DNA of 64,000 nucleotides, taken from contig CAMCKH010000007.1 in NCBI GenBank assembly GCA_945875435.1, positions 1-64,000 on the forward strand, given 5' to 3'. The translations under genes and the position numbers were made by a program. This stretch comes from an uncultured Erysipelotrichaceae bacterium (GTDB lineage: Bacteria > Bacillota_I > Bacilli_A > Erysipelotrichales > Erysipelotrichaceae). The notes under the pieces are model-generated. The model was not told where the DNA came from, did not search any database, and saw nothing but the letters and a program-made list of their open reading frames with translations. Below, piece after piece: positions 35,909 to 46,204 of the stretch. Numbering within the stretch: position 1 is the first letter of the stretch; each line of letters starts with the position of its first letter.

Positions 35909-35942
35909 ATATACCTCTTTTGCCTAACTATTATAACATATT

Positions 35943-36893
35943 TTATTCAGATAGTATAGGATCTACTACTTCTTTAATAATTTTTTCAATATGATCGCAA
36001 GAAAGTTCAAATCTTTCTTGTTCATTCTCGTTTAAATGTAGTTTTAAAACTTCTCTAACTCCATTTCTATTAACTATAGAGGGAGTTCCAATATAAAAAC
36101 CACTTCTACCATATTCATTATTTTGGTAGGCACTTACCGGAAGAATGGTATTTTCATTATTTAAAATAGCCATTACTAATTTTGTTAAGGCTCTACCAAT
36201 ACCGTAATAAGTAGCTTTTTTACGTTCGATAATATAGTAAGCCGCATCTCTAACTTCTTTATAAATATCTAATAAAGCACTAAAATCAATATCTTGTTCT
36301 TCAATTATTTCTAAGAAATTCTTAGAACCTACATAAGCGTGAGTCCAAGGTACAAAACTAGTATCTCCGTGTTCTCCCATAATATACGCATTGATATCGC
36401 TGTAATTTACTTGTAGATACTCACCAAGCATATATCTAAGTCTAGCTGTATCAAGCATAGTTCCAGATCCTAAAACTTGATTTCTTGGTAAACCACTACT
36501 CTTATAAGCAACATAAGTCATAATATCACAAGGGTTATTCGCAATAATTAAAACACCATTAAAACCACTTTTTTTAATATTATTACCAATATCTTTCATA
36601 ATTCTGGTATTCATTTCAGTAAGTTCAATTCTGGTTTGTCCTACTTTTTGTGCTAAACCAGCCGTGCACACAATCACATCCGCATCCTTACAATCTTCAT
36701 AAGTTCCGGCATGAATAAAAATATTACTTGAAGCATAAGGTTGACCGTGTGATAAATCAAAGGCTTCTCCTTCTGCTTTTTCTTTGTTTACATCAATGAT
36801 CGCAAGTTCATCAATACCTTTTTGATCTATTAAACTAAATGCCATGCTCATACCTACAAAGCCAGCACCTATTAAAACTACTTTTCTATTCAT
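35943..36893 (-). CDS. ldh: L-lactate dehydrogenase
   Basis: 316 residues from ATG 36893 with GGAGG upstream; the 45-base longer frame has no ribosome site. NAD-binding IGAGFVGMSMAFSL (7-20), NNPCDIMTYVAYKSSGLP, and the catalytic GEHGDTSFVPW histidine. Reduces pyruvate to L-lactate to regenerate NAD. Seven bases after the CPBP gene. Confidence 0.95.
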   Translation of the reverse strand: MNRKVVLIGAGFVGMSMAFSLIDQKGIDELAIIDVNKEKAEGEAFDLSHGQPYASSNIFIHAGTYEDCKDADVIVCTAGLAQKVGQTRIELTEMNTRIMKDIGNNIKKSGFNGVLIIANNPCDIMTYVAYKSSGLPRNQVLGSGTMLDTARLRYMLGEYLQVNYSDINAYIMGEHGDTSFVPWTHAYVGSKNFLEIIEEQDIDFSALLDIYKEVRDAAYYIIERKKATYYGIGRALTKLVMAILNNENTILPVSAYQNNEYGRSGFYIGTPSIVNRNGVREVLKLHLNENEQERFELSCDHIEKIIKEVVDPILSE

Positions 36894-36900
36894 ATTCCTC

Positions 36901-37791
36901 CTATTTAAATATCCTTGTATCCACATATATATCTTCAAGAATTTTCATTCTATCTTCACTATAATGCTTCATAATCATATCTTTAACAACTTTAATATAA
37001 TAAAATATAAAAATGTAACTAATACTTACCACATAACCATAAATTCCAGATAAAGGGTCCGGAAGATTAGACAGTAAATTGTTGATAATGTGAGCTATAA
37101 TCACTATCTTTAAATCTTTAGCTTCTCCATAAAGTAAACCTAAGGTAATTCCCATAATAGCGGTATAAACTACTTGAACTGGTTCAAGGTGCCACAATCC
37201 AAAAATAATTCCTGAAATTACACTCGCAATCAAAATTGAATTACTTTTACTTTTAATAATATTGAAGATAATTCCTCTAAACAATAATTCTTCGGCTATT
37301 GGACCAAATATCACTATTGAAAGAAACGACCATATATATGATTCATTAGCTTCTAAAGCCCAATATGAATCAAAACTTTCTAAAGATTCCGCAATAAAGG
37401 TTGAATCCATTAAAAAGTTATCTATCACAATAAACCATAGATTTGTGATCGCAATTCCACCCAAAACAACAACTAAAATTAAAGGTAAATGTTCTTTAAA
37501 ATTATTAATAACCTCTCTAGTGTTATAAAATATTTCTTCTTGGTAATGTTTTTTAATAAACAAAAAATAAATCAAACCATAGATAATAGTGGTAACGATA
37601 CAAACTATAGTATCCGATAAAAATATATTATTAGCAATAAAAGTTTCAAAATCTAAATTTAAAACTCTAAAACCAATCCCTAAAAATATAAAAATTAAAT
37701 CGGTTATTAAACTGTAGCTACTAAAAAATACTACAATCAACAATAAACTTTTATAATCGCTAATTAATTTTTTTAAAGATTTTAAAAGCAT
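36901..37791 (-). CDS. CPBP-family intramembrane metalloprotease
   Basis: 296 residues, about eight membrane segments. Motif 1 EELLFRGIIF (about 166-175), motif 2 IIFGLWHLEP (about 195-204), and motif 3 IIAHIINNLL supply the Glu and His ligands of the Abi/Rce1-type protease. ATG overlaps the lysS stop (TAATG). Substrate unknown; relatives process peptides or give bacteriocin immunity. Confidence 0.9.
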   Translation of the reverse strand: MLLKSLKKLISDYKSLLLIVVFFSSYSLITDLIFIFLGIGFRVLNLDFETFIANNIFLSDTIVCIVTTIIYGLIYFLFIKKHYQEEIFYNTREVINNFKEHLPLILVVVLGGIAITNLWFIVIDNFLMDSTFIAESLESFDSYWALEANESYIWSFLSIVIFGPIAEELLFRGIIFNIIKSKSNSILIASVISGIIFGLWHLEPVQVVYTAIMGITLGLLYGEAKDLKIVIIAHIINNLLSNLPDPLSGIYGYVVSISYIFIFYYIKVVKDMIMKHYSEDRMKILEDIYVDTRIFK

Positions 37792-39266
37792 TATCTGCCC
37801 CTCATGTGTGGGAAAAGCAAGACCTCTCTAATACTATCAACGCCCATTAAAAGCATAACAAGGCGATCAATACCAATACCAATACCACCTGTTGGAGGAA
37901 GTCCGTATTCTAAGGCTTCAATATAATCTTGATCCATTTCACTAGCTTCTTTATCGCCTAATTCTTTTAATTTTAATTGATCTATAAATCTTTCTTTTTG
38001 ATCAAAAGGATCATTTAATTCACTAAATGCATTCGCATATTCCATTTTATTAATATAAAATTCAAATCTATCAGTAAAGCGTGGATCTTGACTATTTTTC
38101 TTAGCCAATGGTGAAACCTCTACCGGATGACCATAAACAAAGGTAGGTTGAATTAAATCCTCTTCACAAAGTTCCTCAAATAATTTATTAATGATATGTC
38201 CAACACTTTTTTCGTGAGCTTGAATTTCAAGATGATATTTCTTAGCTATCTCTAATGCTTTTTCTAAACTAATAGTTCTAAAATCTTCACCTGTTTTAGT
38301 ATTTACAGCATCTGTCATATTAACTCTTTTGAATGGAGCTTTTAAACTAATTTCTAAATCATTGATTTTAATAGTATTGGTGTTTAAAATTTCCTGGGAA
38401 ACATTTTCAAACAAACCTTCACAAAGTTTCATCATACCTTCCATATCACTATAAGCGATATAAGCCTCTACTGTGGTAAATTCTGGGTTATGTTTAGTAT
38501 CCATACCTTCATTTCTAAATAAACGACCGATTTCATAAACTCCTTCAAGTCCACCCACAATTAATCTTTTAAGAGGAAGTTCCGTTGCGATACGAAGATA
38601 AAAATTCATATCTAAAGTGTTATGGTGAGTTACAAAAGGTCTTGCGGCAGCACCACCTAAAATTGGTTGAAGCACAGGAGTTTCTACCTCTATTAAACCT
38701 AAATTATCTAAGTATCTTTGAATGCTTCTAATTATTTTTGGTCTAGTTAAAGCAATATATTTTGAATTTTCATTCATAATTAAATCCACATAACGTCTTC
38801 TAAAACGCTCTTCCACATCAACTAAACCGTGGAACTTTTCAGGAAGTGGTCTAATAGCCTTAGTTAAATGAACATATTTTAAGCACATTACACTAAGTTC
38901 GCCAGTATCAGTTTTATATGCGTATCCTTCAATTCCAACAATATCTCCAAGATCTGCAGCCTTAAAAATTTCATATTGTTCTTCACCCACAATATTACGG
39001 TTAATAACTATTTGTAATTTACCATCTCTATCTTGAATATGGAAAAAACCTAATTTTCCCATTCGTCTTTTGGTCATTATTCTTCCCGCAACACTTAACT
39101 CAACTTTATTATTTTCTAATTCTTCTTTACTAAATTTTTCAAATTCATTTCTAATTTTAAAAGAAGTGTGGCTACGATTAAAACTACTTCCAAAAGGTTC
39201 TATACCTTTTTCTTTTAAAGTTTTGGCTTTTTCTATCCTTACTAATTCTTGATCGTTTCTTTCCAT
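37791..39266 (-). CDS. lysS: Lysyl-tRNA synthetase, class II
   Basis: 491 residues. N-terminal OB fold (KVELSVAGRIMTKRRMGKLG), motif 1 RPKIIRSIQRYLDNLGLIEV, motif 2 FRNEGMDTKHNPEFTTVEAY, motif 3 GLPPTGGIGIGIDRLVML. AGGAATA upstream of ATG. First of lysS-CPBP-ldh. Confidence 0.97.
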   Translation of the reverse strand: MERNDQELVRIEKAKTLKEKGIEPFGSSFNRSHTSFKIRNEFEKFSKEELENNKVELSVAGRIMTKRRMGKLGFFHIQDRDGKLQIVINRNIVGEEQYEIFKAADLGDIVGIEGYAYKTDTGELSVMCLKYVHLTKAIRPLPEKFHGLVDVEERFRRRYVDLIMNENSKYIALTRPKIIRSIQRYLDNLGLIEVETPVLQPILGGAAARPFVTHHNTLDMNFYLRIATELPLKRLIVGGLEGVYEIGRLFRNEGMDTKHNPEFTTVEAYIAYSDMEGMMKLCEGLFENVSQEILNTNTIKINDLEISLKAPFKRVNMTDAVNTKTGEDFRTISLEKALEIAKKYHLEIQAHEKSVGHIINKLFEELCEEDLIQPTFVYGHPVEVSPLAKKNSQDPRFTDRFEFYINKMEYANAFSELNDPFDQKERFIDQLKLKELGDKEASEMDQDYIEALEYGLPPTGGIGIGIDRLVMLLMGVDSIREVLLFPHMRGR

Positions 39267-39267
39267 A

Positions 39268-40062
39268 TTATTCCTTTCTTAAATATCCTAATTTTTTAAA
39301 CATTTCATAATAACCATCTTCACTAATATCACTGGTAACATAGGTTGCGACAGCTTTTAATCTATCTTTCGCATTACCCATCGCAATAGATGTTTCTACA
39401 ACATTAAACATTGAAACATCATTGTCTCCATCTCCAATCGCAATAGTATCTTTTAAATCAATTAATCCATTATTTGCGAGAATTTCAATAGCTCTTCCTT
39501 TATCATTTTCTTTTAATTGAACTTCATCGTACAAATTACTGTTGAATGAATTATCAAAAAATTGTACCTTAGAGTTTAGTTTGTTTTTAAAGGCTAAAAA
39601 ATTATCTTTATCATAACCTTTAATTAAAATTTTATAGACGGCTTCATTTTGATATTCGCTTATCGGTTTCCAATAAGCTCTGGTAGTATCGTCAAATTCT
39701 TCCAAAAAATTCATCACATATTTATCTGCATAACAATAAACTGCACACTCTAAATTAATTTCAATATTATATTCTTTACCTAACTTTATAATTTCTGCAA
39801 CCAAATCACTTGGGAAAGGGTTGTCATAAATAACTTCGTTTTTATAAATAATTCTTGAACCACTTGATAGAATAAATCCATCCATTTCAATACCAAAGTC
39901 ATAATTTGCGGTAGTAAAATTTCTTCCAGTAGACACAAATAGGTAATGTCCATTTTCTTTTAAAGTTTTTAGTGCTTCTTTAGTTGAATTTCTAATACCA
40001 CCATATTTATGATCCAACATAGTTCCATCAATATCACTAAATATATACATCTTTTTTTTCAT
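39268..40062 (-). CDS. HAD-superfamily Cof-type phosphatase
   Basis: 264 residues. FSDIDGTMLD (8-17) with the nucleophile Asp, SRIIYK, and the C-terminal IAIGDGDNDVSM, the standard Cof/YidA subfamily. Dephosphorylates small sugar or cofactor phosphates. One base from lysS. TATAAT lies eight bases before the ATG, giving at most a very short leader. Confidence 0.92.
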   Translation of the reverse strand: MKKKMYIFSDIDGTMLDHKYGGIRNSTKEALKTLKENGHYLFVSTGRNFTTANYDFGIEMDGFILSSGSRIIYKNEVIYDNPFPSDLVAEIIKLGKEYNIEINLECAVYCYADKYVMNFLEEFDDTTRAYWKPISEYQNEAVYKILIKGYDKDNFLAFKNKLNSKVQFFDNSFNSNLYDEVQLKENDKGRAIEILANNGLIDLKDTIAIGDGDNDVSMFNVVETSIAMGNAKDRLKAVATYVTSDISEDGYYEMFKKLGYLRKE

Positions 40063-40111
40063 ACCTTTTAATTATACCAAAAAATCATTAAAACAGAGGT
40101 TTATTATCAAA

Positions 40112-40137
40112 AAAATGACTTAATATTAAGTCATTTT
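40112..40137 (-). terminator. Terminator after the 273-residue unknown gene
   Basis: AAAATGACTTAA / TTAAGTCATTTT arms, near-continuous palindrome, T run on the minus strand, directly after the stop at 40143. Confidence 0.8.
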
Positions 40138-40142
40138 ATGAT

Positions 40143-40964
40143 TTATTGTTGTTCAGTGATAGTTTTAGTGGTACTTTCTTCTCTCCAAAGACTGCTTAAA
40201 GGTACAAATCTAATCTTTTCAGCATTTAATTTAGCTTGATTTCTTTGTTTTTTCACATTACCTTCGTGAACTTGATTTAAAATATTTTTATTAATCATAT
40301 ATTGAACATAAAGGAATTTTTTCAATAAAAACCACTTCACGATATTTTCTTCGATATATCTAGCTTTATTTTTACGATCGTTTTTAATATTTTCAAAAAT
40401 ATTAGTGCTTAAATCTTCACTAATTTGGATAGCTAAAGCTAAGCCTTCTTCATAATTTTTAATAAATCTTTGATCTATATCTTTTTGAACTTTGCCTATT
40501 TTATTATTTTGTAGGCTTCTGATAGAATTTTTAACACTTAAATAGTCATCTTTCAAACTAAAAGTTAATAAATCGTTACGATATTCATAATATTTTGGAT
40601 CTTCGGTTAAAATATAGTATAAACCTTTTGCGAAAATAAATTCATCATCAAAGATAAATGCCTTCCCCTCATTAATATTCTTACTGTAAAGAACATATTT
40701 AATAATTATTGCATTATCTGAAATTTTATAAACATCACGATATTTTATTATTTGATTACTGATAGATTCTTTATTTATTTGAATTTTTAAATTTTCAATA
40801 ATTCTAAAATCATTATCTAATTCAAATATTCCATTTAAAAGTTCAAAATTCGGATTCTCCTCATTAATCAATCCTAAATAATCTTCTAAATATCCATTAA
40901 AATCACATAAAGTACCTTCGTGCTTTACATCTTTAATTTCATTAAACAATTCGTAAATACTCAT
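40143..40964 (-). CDS. Unknown cytoplasmic protein
   Basis: 273 residues from ATG 40964 (GGGAG five bases upstream). No membrane segment or signal. The N-terminal 150 residues are mixed strands and helices with FIFDDEFIFAKGLYYILTED, the C-terminal 120 are helical and strongly basic (KNDRKNKARY, KKQRNQAKLNAEKIR). Not recognised. Divergent from the acidic coiled-coil gene at 41069, with both promoters in a 104-base gap. Confidence 0.8.
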   Translation of the reverse strand: MSIYELFNEIKDVKHEGTLCDFNGYLEDYLGLINEENPNFELLNGIFELDNDFRIIENLKIQINKESISNQIIKYRDVYKISDNAIIIKYVLYSKNINEGKAFIFDDEFIFAKGLYYILTEDPKYYEYRNDLLTFSLKDDYLSVKNSIRSLQNNKIGKVQKDIDQRFIKNYEEGLALAIQISEDLSTNIFENIKNDRKNKARYIEENIVKWFLLKKFLYVQYMINKNILNQVHEGNVKKQRNQAKLNAEKIRFVPLSSLWREESTTKTITEQQ

Positions 40965-41023
40965 AATCACTCCCTATTAATAATAATATCATACCCATAT
41001 TATTCTATTTTGTCTATAAATAA

Positions 41024-41052
41024 TTGAAAAAATAATCTTTGTGCTTTATACT
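41024..41052 (+). promoter_or_regulatory. Promoter of the acidic coiled-coil gene
   Basis: -35 TTGAAA (41024-41029), 17-base spacer, -10 TATACT (41047-41052); AGGAGG follows before ATG 41069. Confidence 0.75.
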
Positions 41053-41068
41053 TAAAACAGGAGGAACT

Positions 41069-41854
41069 ATGCAAAACGAAAATATTAAAAATATATTAGA
41101 TAGTTTATATAATAAAATAAAAGAAGTTGAAATTAAAGCAGATCAAAAATTAGAAACTGTTGTGGAAACACAAGAAAAAGGTTTGATTAGATTTAAAAAT
41201 GAAGTTATTACCGCTTTAAATTCAATGGTTGGTGAAATTGAAAATAAATTACCTTTATTAAATCCACTAACTGCCGAGGAACAAGTTAATAGAGCTAGTT
41301 TAAAACTTGTGAATGCTATTGAACAAATAAATAATAAAATTGATAGTTTTCAAGATCGTGAAATAGTAGAAGAAATTGAAGAGCCACAAATCATAATAGA
41401 AGATGAGGTTTCAATAGATGAAGTTAAAATTAACGAAGTTGAAGTTGACACTATTGTGGAAGAAGTCGCAAACGAAGTAAATAAAGATGACGAAAATGAA
41501 GCTGCTTTAGAAGAAGTAATTGAAGAAACTTTTGAACCAGTAATTGAAGAAACTTTTGAACCAGTAATTGAAGAAAACTCTGCTGAAGATATTGAAGTTG
41601 TGATTGAAGAAGTAAACCAAGAAGATGAAGATGTTTTAGGAATTAGAAAACTAGTACAAGAAATGTATAAAGATGAAAACCAAGACATCACAAACATCAT
41701 TAAAGAAGTTAGAAACATCACTGAACTAATAAACAAAAATGTTGAGGATGCATTAAATCTAGAAATTTTAAAAAACAACCCTCATAAAGCTAAAGAAGTT
41801 GTTTATATGATCTTTGATAAATCTGTTGAAAGATTAAAAAATATTCTAAAATAA
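41069..41854 (+). CDS. Acidic coiled-coil protein, unknown
   Basis: 261 residues from ATG 41069 (AGGAGG upstream). Helical ends (1-95 and 200-261) flank a very acidic middle (about 100-195) rich in Glu and Val, with the octapeptide EETFEPVI repeated twice in tandem (24-base DNA repeat near 41524-41571). No signal or membrane segment. Not recognised; the layout resembles cytoskeletal or scaffold proteins, which is inference only. Confidence 0.82.
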   Translation: MQNENIKNILDSLYNKIKEVEIKADQKLETVVETQEKGLIRFKNEVITALNSMVGEIENKLPLLNPLTAEEQVNRASLKLVNAIEQINNKIDSFQDREIVEEIEEPQIIIEDEVSIDEVKINEVEVDTIVEEVANEVNKDDENEAALEEVIEETFEPVIEETFEPVIEENSAEDIEVVIEEVNQEDEDVLGIRKLVQEMYKDENQDITNIIKEVRNITELINKNVEDALNLEILKNNPHKAKEVVYMIFDKSVERLKNILK

Positions 41855-41878
41855 AAAACTGTCTAATGACAGTTTTTT
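41853..41878. terminator. Bidirectional terminator
   Basis: AAAAAACTGTC / GACAGTTTTTT arms with a TAAT loop between the convergent acidic protein gene and mscL. Confidence 0.88.
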
Positions 41879-41883
41879 TATTT

Positions 41884-42309
41884 TTATCTCTTTTTAAGTT
41901 CTGTTAAGATTTCGCTTAATAATTCTTCGCTAGTTGGACCTTTTGGTGCTTCAGGTAAAGACTCTTCTTTCTTCTTAAAGCCATTCATAACTTTAACTAA
42001 CGCAAATACTACAATCGCAATTAATAAGAAATTTACTACTGCAGATACCAATTGACCAAAACCAATCACAATCGCAGCTTTTACAACTTCACCATTTTCT
42101 ACAACTGCTTGAGAAATAACTAAATTCCATTGACTAAAATCTAAATTTCCAAACAAGAAGCTGAATAACGGCATAAAGATGTCGTTAACTAAGACGGTAG
42201 TAATTTTGCCAAAAGCACTCGCAATAATTACCCCAATAGCCATATCAAGCACATTGCCTCTTAATGCAAAGGCTTTAAATTCATTTAATAGTTGATTTTC
42301 TTTTTTCAT
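41884..42309 (-). CDS. mscL: Large-conductance mechanosensitive channel
   Basis: 141 residues from ATG 42309 with GGAAG upstream. NEFKAFALRGNVLDMAIGVIIASAFGKI is the invariant first segment, a second membrane segment lies at about 75-95, and the C-terminal helix ends LLSEILTELKKR. Releases solutes on hypo-osmotic shock. One base after rpoC and probably cotranscribed with it, an uncommon arrangement. Confidence 0.95.
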   Translation of the reverse strand: MKKENQLLNEFKAFALRGNVLDMAIGVIIASAFGKITTVLVNDIFMPLFSFLFGNLDFSQWNLVISQAVVENGEVVKAAIVIGFGQLVSAVVNFLLIAIVVFALVKVMNGFKKKEESLPEAPKGPTSEELLSEILTELKKR

Positions 42310-42310
42310 T

Positions 42311-45300
42311 TTATTCTTCCTTATCTTCATTTTCTAAAGTAATTTCTACTTTTTTCTTAGCCTTGCGACCTCTTTTCGCAGGCTCGCTAGGTACATAATC
42401 GTCATCATCTTCATAATCACGAATTTCTCTAGGCATTATATTTTTTTCTTTTTCTTGTTCAATCTCGTTATTTCTAGCCTGTCTATCTTCTCTTTCAAGT
42501 CTTGCGAGTTCTTCGACAATCGCAGTAGTTTCTCTAGCAAAGTTAGAACCAGTACCTGCAGGTATTAATTTACCGATAATAACATTTTCTTTTAGACCTT
42601 CAAGTCTATCAATCTTGTTGTTAATTGCGGCATCTGTTAAGACCTTAGTTGTTTCTTGGAAACTTGCAGCAGACAAGAATGAATCTGTTTCTACTGATGA
42701 TTTAGAGATACCAAGTAATGTAGGAACAAATTTTGCAGGAACTTTACCACTCAATAATGCGTCATCATTAATTTCAGTGATTTTCGCAACTGATAAAGTT
42801 TGACCTGAGCTAAGTCCTGTTGATCCTCCATCAACAACCAATACCTTTTTAAGCATTTGTTTAATGATAACTTCAACATGTTTATCACTAATATCAATAC
42901 CTTGTAATGCATAAACTTTTTTAACTTCTTTTAAGATATAGTTTTGAACAGCTCTAACCCCAGCAATTTCAATTAACTCTTTTGGAGCAACATTACCTTC
43001 AGTAAGTTTATCACCAGCTTTAACTTTTGAACCAACCTTTAACCAACTTCTAGTAATTTGAGCTAAGGTAGCACGATGTTCAATGGTATCATTTTCATTA
43101 GCTACCACAATTCGTTTACCTAAACCATTTTCAAGATCTGAAATTTCAATAATTTCACCAGTGATTTTTGATAAAACTGCAGGTCGTTTTGGAGTTCTAG
43201 CTTCAAACAATTCTTCAACACGAGGTAAACCTTGGGTAATATCACCATCATCTGTCGCAACCCCACCGGTATGGAAAGTTCTCATTGTAAGCTGTGTACC
43301 TGGCTCACCAATTGATTGAGCAGCTACGATACCTACCGCTTCACCGTTTTCTACTAATTTACCAGTAGCCATATTTCGTCCGTAACACTTACGGCAAATA
43401 CCAGTTCTACTCTTACAAGTAAAGACGTTTCTAATTAAAACTTCTTTAATACCAGCAGATACAATTCTATCAGCTATAACATCATCGATATATTCATCAC
43501 TTTCAATGATTATTTCAGCTGTATTTGGATCTATGATAGTTTGTTTTGAGTATCTACCAACTATACGGTTTCTTAATGATTCAATAACTTGTTTTTGTTT
43601 GTTGTCAACAATTTCTTCTGCTAAATAACCTTGATCATTAAAGCAGTCATCTTCTGAAATTACTACTTGTTGAGCAACATCCACCAATCTTCTTGTAAGG
43701 TAACCAGATTCAGCCGTTTTAAGTGCAGTATCGGTAAGACCCTTACGAACACCGTGGGTACTTATAAAGAATTCTGATACATTTAATCCTTCACGGAAAC
43801 TTGAATAAATCGGAACCTCAATAATTGAAGGTTGGTATTCTTTATTTGATTTAGATTGAGTAGGTCTTGCCATTAAACCACGCATACCCGCAAGCTGAGT
43901 AAAGTGTTGTTTATTACCACGAGCACCTGAAACAGCCATCATATTAATAGGTGATTTTCTTGGCAACGACTTCATAACTTCATTACCGATAGTATTCTTA
44001 GTTTCATCCCAAAGTTTTGAGAAATGTTTTTCCCATTCTTGTGCAGTTAATAAACCTCTATCTTGTAGTTTTTGAAGTTCTCCAGCTTTAGCCTTAGCTT
44101 CTTCAACATAAATTTGTTTATTTGGAGCAACATTAATATCACTTAATGATACCGTCATACCCGCAACAGTTGAGTATTTATAACCTAAATCTTTAATAGC
44201 ATCTAAAATTTCACTTGTACCAATAGTACCATATCTTCTAAATACTTCAGAAATAACATTAGAAAGTGAATTTTTCTTAAATTCAGGAGATATTTCTCTA
44301 GCTTTGATAATTTCTTTAACATTAGATCCTAAAGATACAAATAAATCTTCAGGAGTTTTAGTTAAATTAGATTTATCAACATCACTAACTCTATCAATAT
44401 AAGGGAAGTCTGCAGGGAAATTAGAGTTAAATATTAATTTACCAACAGTAGTTATTAACAATGAATTGTTTTGTGTTTCTGTGAAACAAGTTTTATTCAA
44501 ACTACTAGCCTTAATTGCGATTCTAGTATGAAGGTGGATCAACTTATGTTCGTAGGCAATGATAACTTCATTGTAATCACGATAAATATGCCCTTCATTG
44601 TCACCAAAACTTCTCCACATTTCAGCAGTTTGATAATCATTAATCGCTTCTAATTCATCAGCTTTTTTATAAAATTCTTCAGCTTTTTCTTCCATATTTA
44701 AGTAGAAGTTACCAAGCACCATATCTTGCGATGGTGTAACGATAGGTTTACCATCTTTAGGTCCTAGGATGTTGTTTGAGCCTAACATTAAAACTTCTGC
44801 TTCAGCTTTAGCTTCTTCACTTAACGGAAGATGTACAGCCATTTGGTCTCCGTCAAAGTCAGCATTAAACGCAGCACAAGTCAATGGGTGCAAACGAATT
44901 GCACGACCTTCAACTAATTTTGGTTTAAATGCTTGGATACCTAAACGGTGAAGTGTTGGAGCACGATTTAACAGTACTGGATGATTTTCCATAATATCTT
45001 CTAGTACATCATAAATTTGTGGATCATTTTTATCAATTAACTTTTCAGCTATCTTTTGACTTGAAGCAATACCTTCTTCATAAAGTCTTCTAATTACAAA
45101 TGGACGGTATAATTGAATTGCCATTTCTCTAGGAATACCACATTGGTACATTTTAAGATCTGGACCAACCGCAATAACACTACGACCACTATAATCAACA
45201 CGTTTACCTAAAAGATTTTGACGGAAACGACCTTGTTTACCCTTCAATGAATGACTTAATGATTTTAAAACACGATTACCTGCACCTTTAATAGGAGCAC

Positions 45301-46195
45301 TTCTTCTACCGTTATCAATTAAAGCATCAACTGCTTCTTGAAGCATACGCTTTTCATTTTGAACGATAATGGCAGGTGTTCCCATTTCTAATAATTTCTT
45401 TAAACGATTATTTCTGGTGATGACACGGCGATATAAATCATTTAAATCACTGGTCGCAAATCTTCCTCCATCAAGCGGAAGCATCGGTCTTAAATCAGGT
45501 GGAATTACTGGTAATTGAGTAAGCACCATCCACTCTGGTTTATTATCAGTATTTAAGAAAGCATTAACTGTTTCTAATCTTTTAATTAATTTTTTTCTAC
45601 TATCACCAACTGCAGTTACAAGTTCTGCTTCAATCTTATTTTTTTCTTCTTTGCAGTCAACTTGTTCCAACAAAGTTTTGATAGCTTCAGCCCCAGTTTT
45701 AGCTACAAAATTAGCACCGGTTTGTTTCTTATCACGATAATCTTTTGCACTTAAAATTTGTTTATATTTTAAATCGCTATTTTTTGGATCAGTTACTATC
45801 CAAGCAACAAAATAAATTATTTCTTCAACTGCTTTTGGTTGAATATTTAAAAGTAAACTAATTCTTGAAGGAGTTCCTTTTAAATACCAGATGTGAGAAA
45901 CTGGTGCAGCAAGTTCGATATGTCCCATACGAACACGACGAACTTTTCTGTCAGTTATCTCAACACCACAACGATCACAGATTAAACCTTTATAATTTAC
46001 TTTTTTATACTTACCGCAGTAGCAAGCATTTGATTTAGATGGCCCAAATATTCTTTCACAAAATAGTCCATCTCTTTCTGGTTTTTGAGAACGATAGTTG
46101 ATTGTTTCAGGTTTTTTAACTTCACCATAAGACCATTCTAAAATTCTTTCTGGACTTGCGAGTCCTAATTGAATTGCACTAAACTTTTTAGACAT
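42311..46195 (-). CDS. rpoC: RNA polymerase beta' subunit
   Basis: 1294 residues. Zinc ribbon [20 protein letters not shown] (58-77), the active-site [16 protein letters not shown], the bridge helix and trigger loop ([16 protein letters not shown]), second zinc cluster [20 protein letters not shown] before ATG. Longer than Bacillus RpoC (about 1200) and close to Mollicutes and Erysipelotrichia lengths. The last 50 residues are highly charged. Confidence 0.98.
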   Translation of the reverse strand: MSKKFSAIQLGLASPERILEWSYGEVKKPETINYRSQKPERDGLFCERIFGPSKSNACYCGKYKKVNYKGLICDRCGVEITDRKVRRVRMGHIELAAPVSHIWYLKGTPSRISLLLNIQPKAVEEIIYFVAWIVTDPKNSDLKYKQILSAKDYRDKKQTGANFVAKTGAEAIKTLLEQVDCKEEKNKIEAELVTAVGDSRKKLIKRLETVNAFLNTDNKPEWMVLTQLPVIPPDLRPMLPLDGGRFATSDLNDLYRRVITRNNRLKKLLEMGTPAIIVQNEKRMLQEAVDALIDNGRRSAPIKGAGNRVLKSLSHSLKGKQGRFRQNLLGKRVDYSGRSVIAVGPDLKMYQCGIPREMAIQLYRPFVIRRLYEEGIASSQKIAEKLIDKNDPQIYDVLEDIMENHPVLLNRAPTLHRLGIQAFKPKLVEGRAIRLHPLTCAAFNADFDGDQMAVHLPLSEEAKAEAEVLMLGSNNILGPKDGKPIVTPSQDMVLGNFYLNMEEKAEEFYKKADELEAINDYQTAEMWRSFGDNEGHIYRDYNEVIIAYEHKLIHLHTRIAIKASSLNKTCFTETQNNSLLITTVGKLIFNSNFPADFPYIDRVSDVDKSNLTKTPEDLFVSLGSNVKEIIKAREISPEFKKNSLSNVISEVFRRYGTIGTSEILDAIKDLGYKYSTVAGMTVSLSDINVAPNKQIYVEEAKAKAGELQKLQDRGLLTAQEWEKHFSKLWDETKNTIGNEVMKSLPRKSPINMMAVSGARGNKQHFTQLAGMRGLMARPTQSKSNKEYQPSIIEVPIYSSFREGLNVSEFFISTHGVRKGLTDTALKTAESGYLTRRLVDVAQQVVISEDDCFNDQGYLAEEIVDNKQKQVIESLRNRIVGRYSKQTIIDPNTAEIIIESDEYIDDVIADRIVSAGIKEVLIRNVFTCKSRTGICRKCYGRNMATGKLVENGEAVGIVAAQSIGEPGTQLTMRTFHTGGVATDDGDITQGLPRVEELFEARTPKRPAVLSKITGEIIEISDLENGLGKRIVVANENDTIEHRATLAQITRSWLKVGSKVKAGDKLTEGNVAPKELIEIAGVRAVQNYILKEVKKVYALQGIDISDKHVEVIIKQMLKKVLVVDGGSTGLSSGQTLSVAKITEINDDALLSGKVPAKFVPTLLGISKSSVETDSFLSAASFQETTKVLTDAAINNKIDRLEGLKENVIIGKLIPAGTGSNFARETTAIVEELARLEREDRQARNNEIEQEKEKNIMPREIRDYEDDDDYVPSEPAKRGRKAKKKVEITLENEDKEE

Positions 46196-46204
46196 AGTAA
46201 CCTC

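Noticed and set aside
37791-39300. T-box riboswitch before lysS
   Set aside because: The HAD phosphatase gene ends one base before lysS and no T-box sequence is present; lysS is mid-operon.
41350-41778. 142-codon Ser-rich minus-strand frame
   Set aside because: Antisense of the Glu-rich coiled-coil gene; Ser runs are the complement of GAA and GAT codons, and there is no ribosome site.
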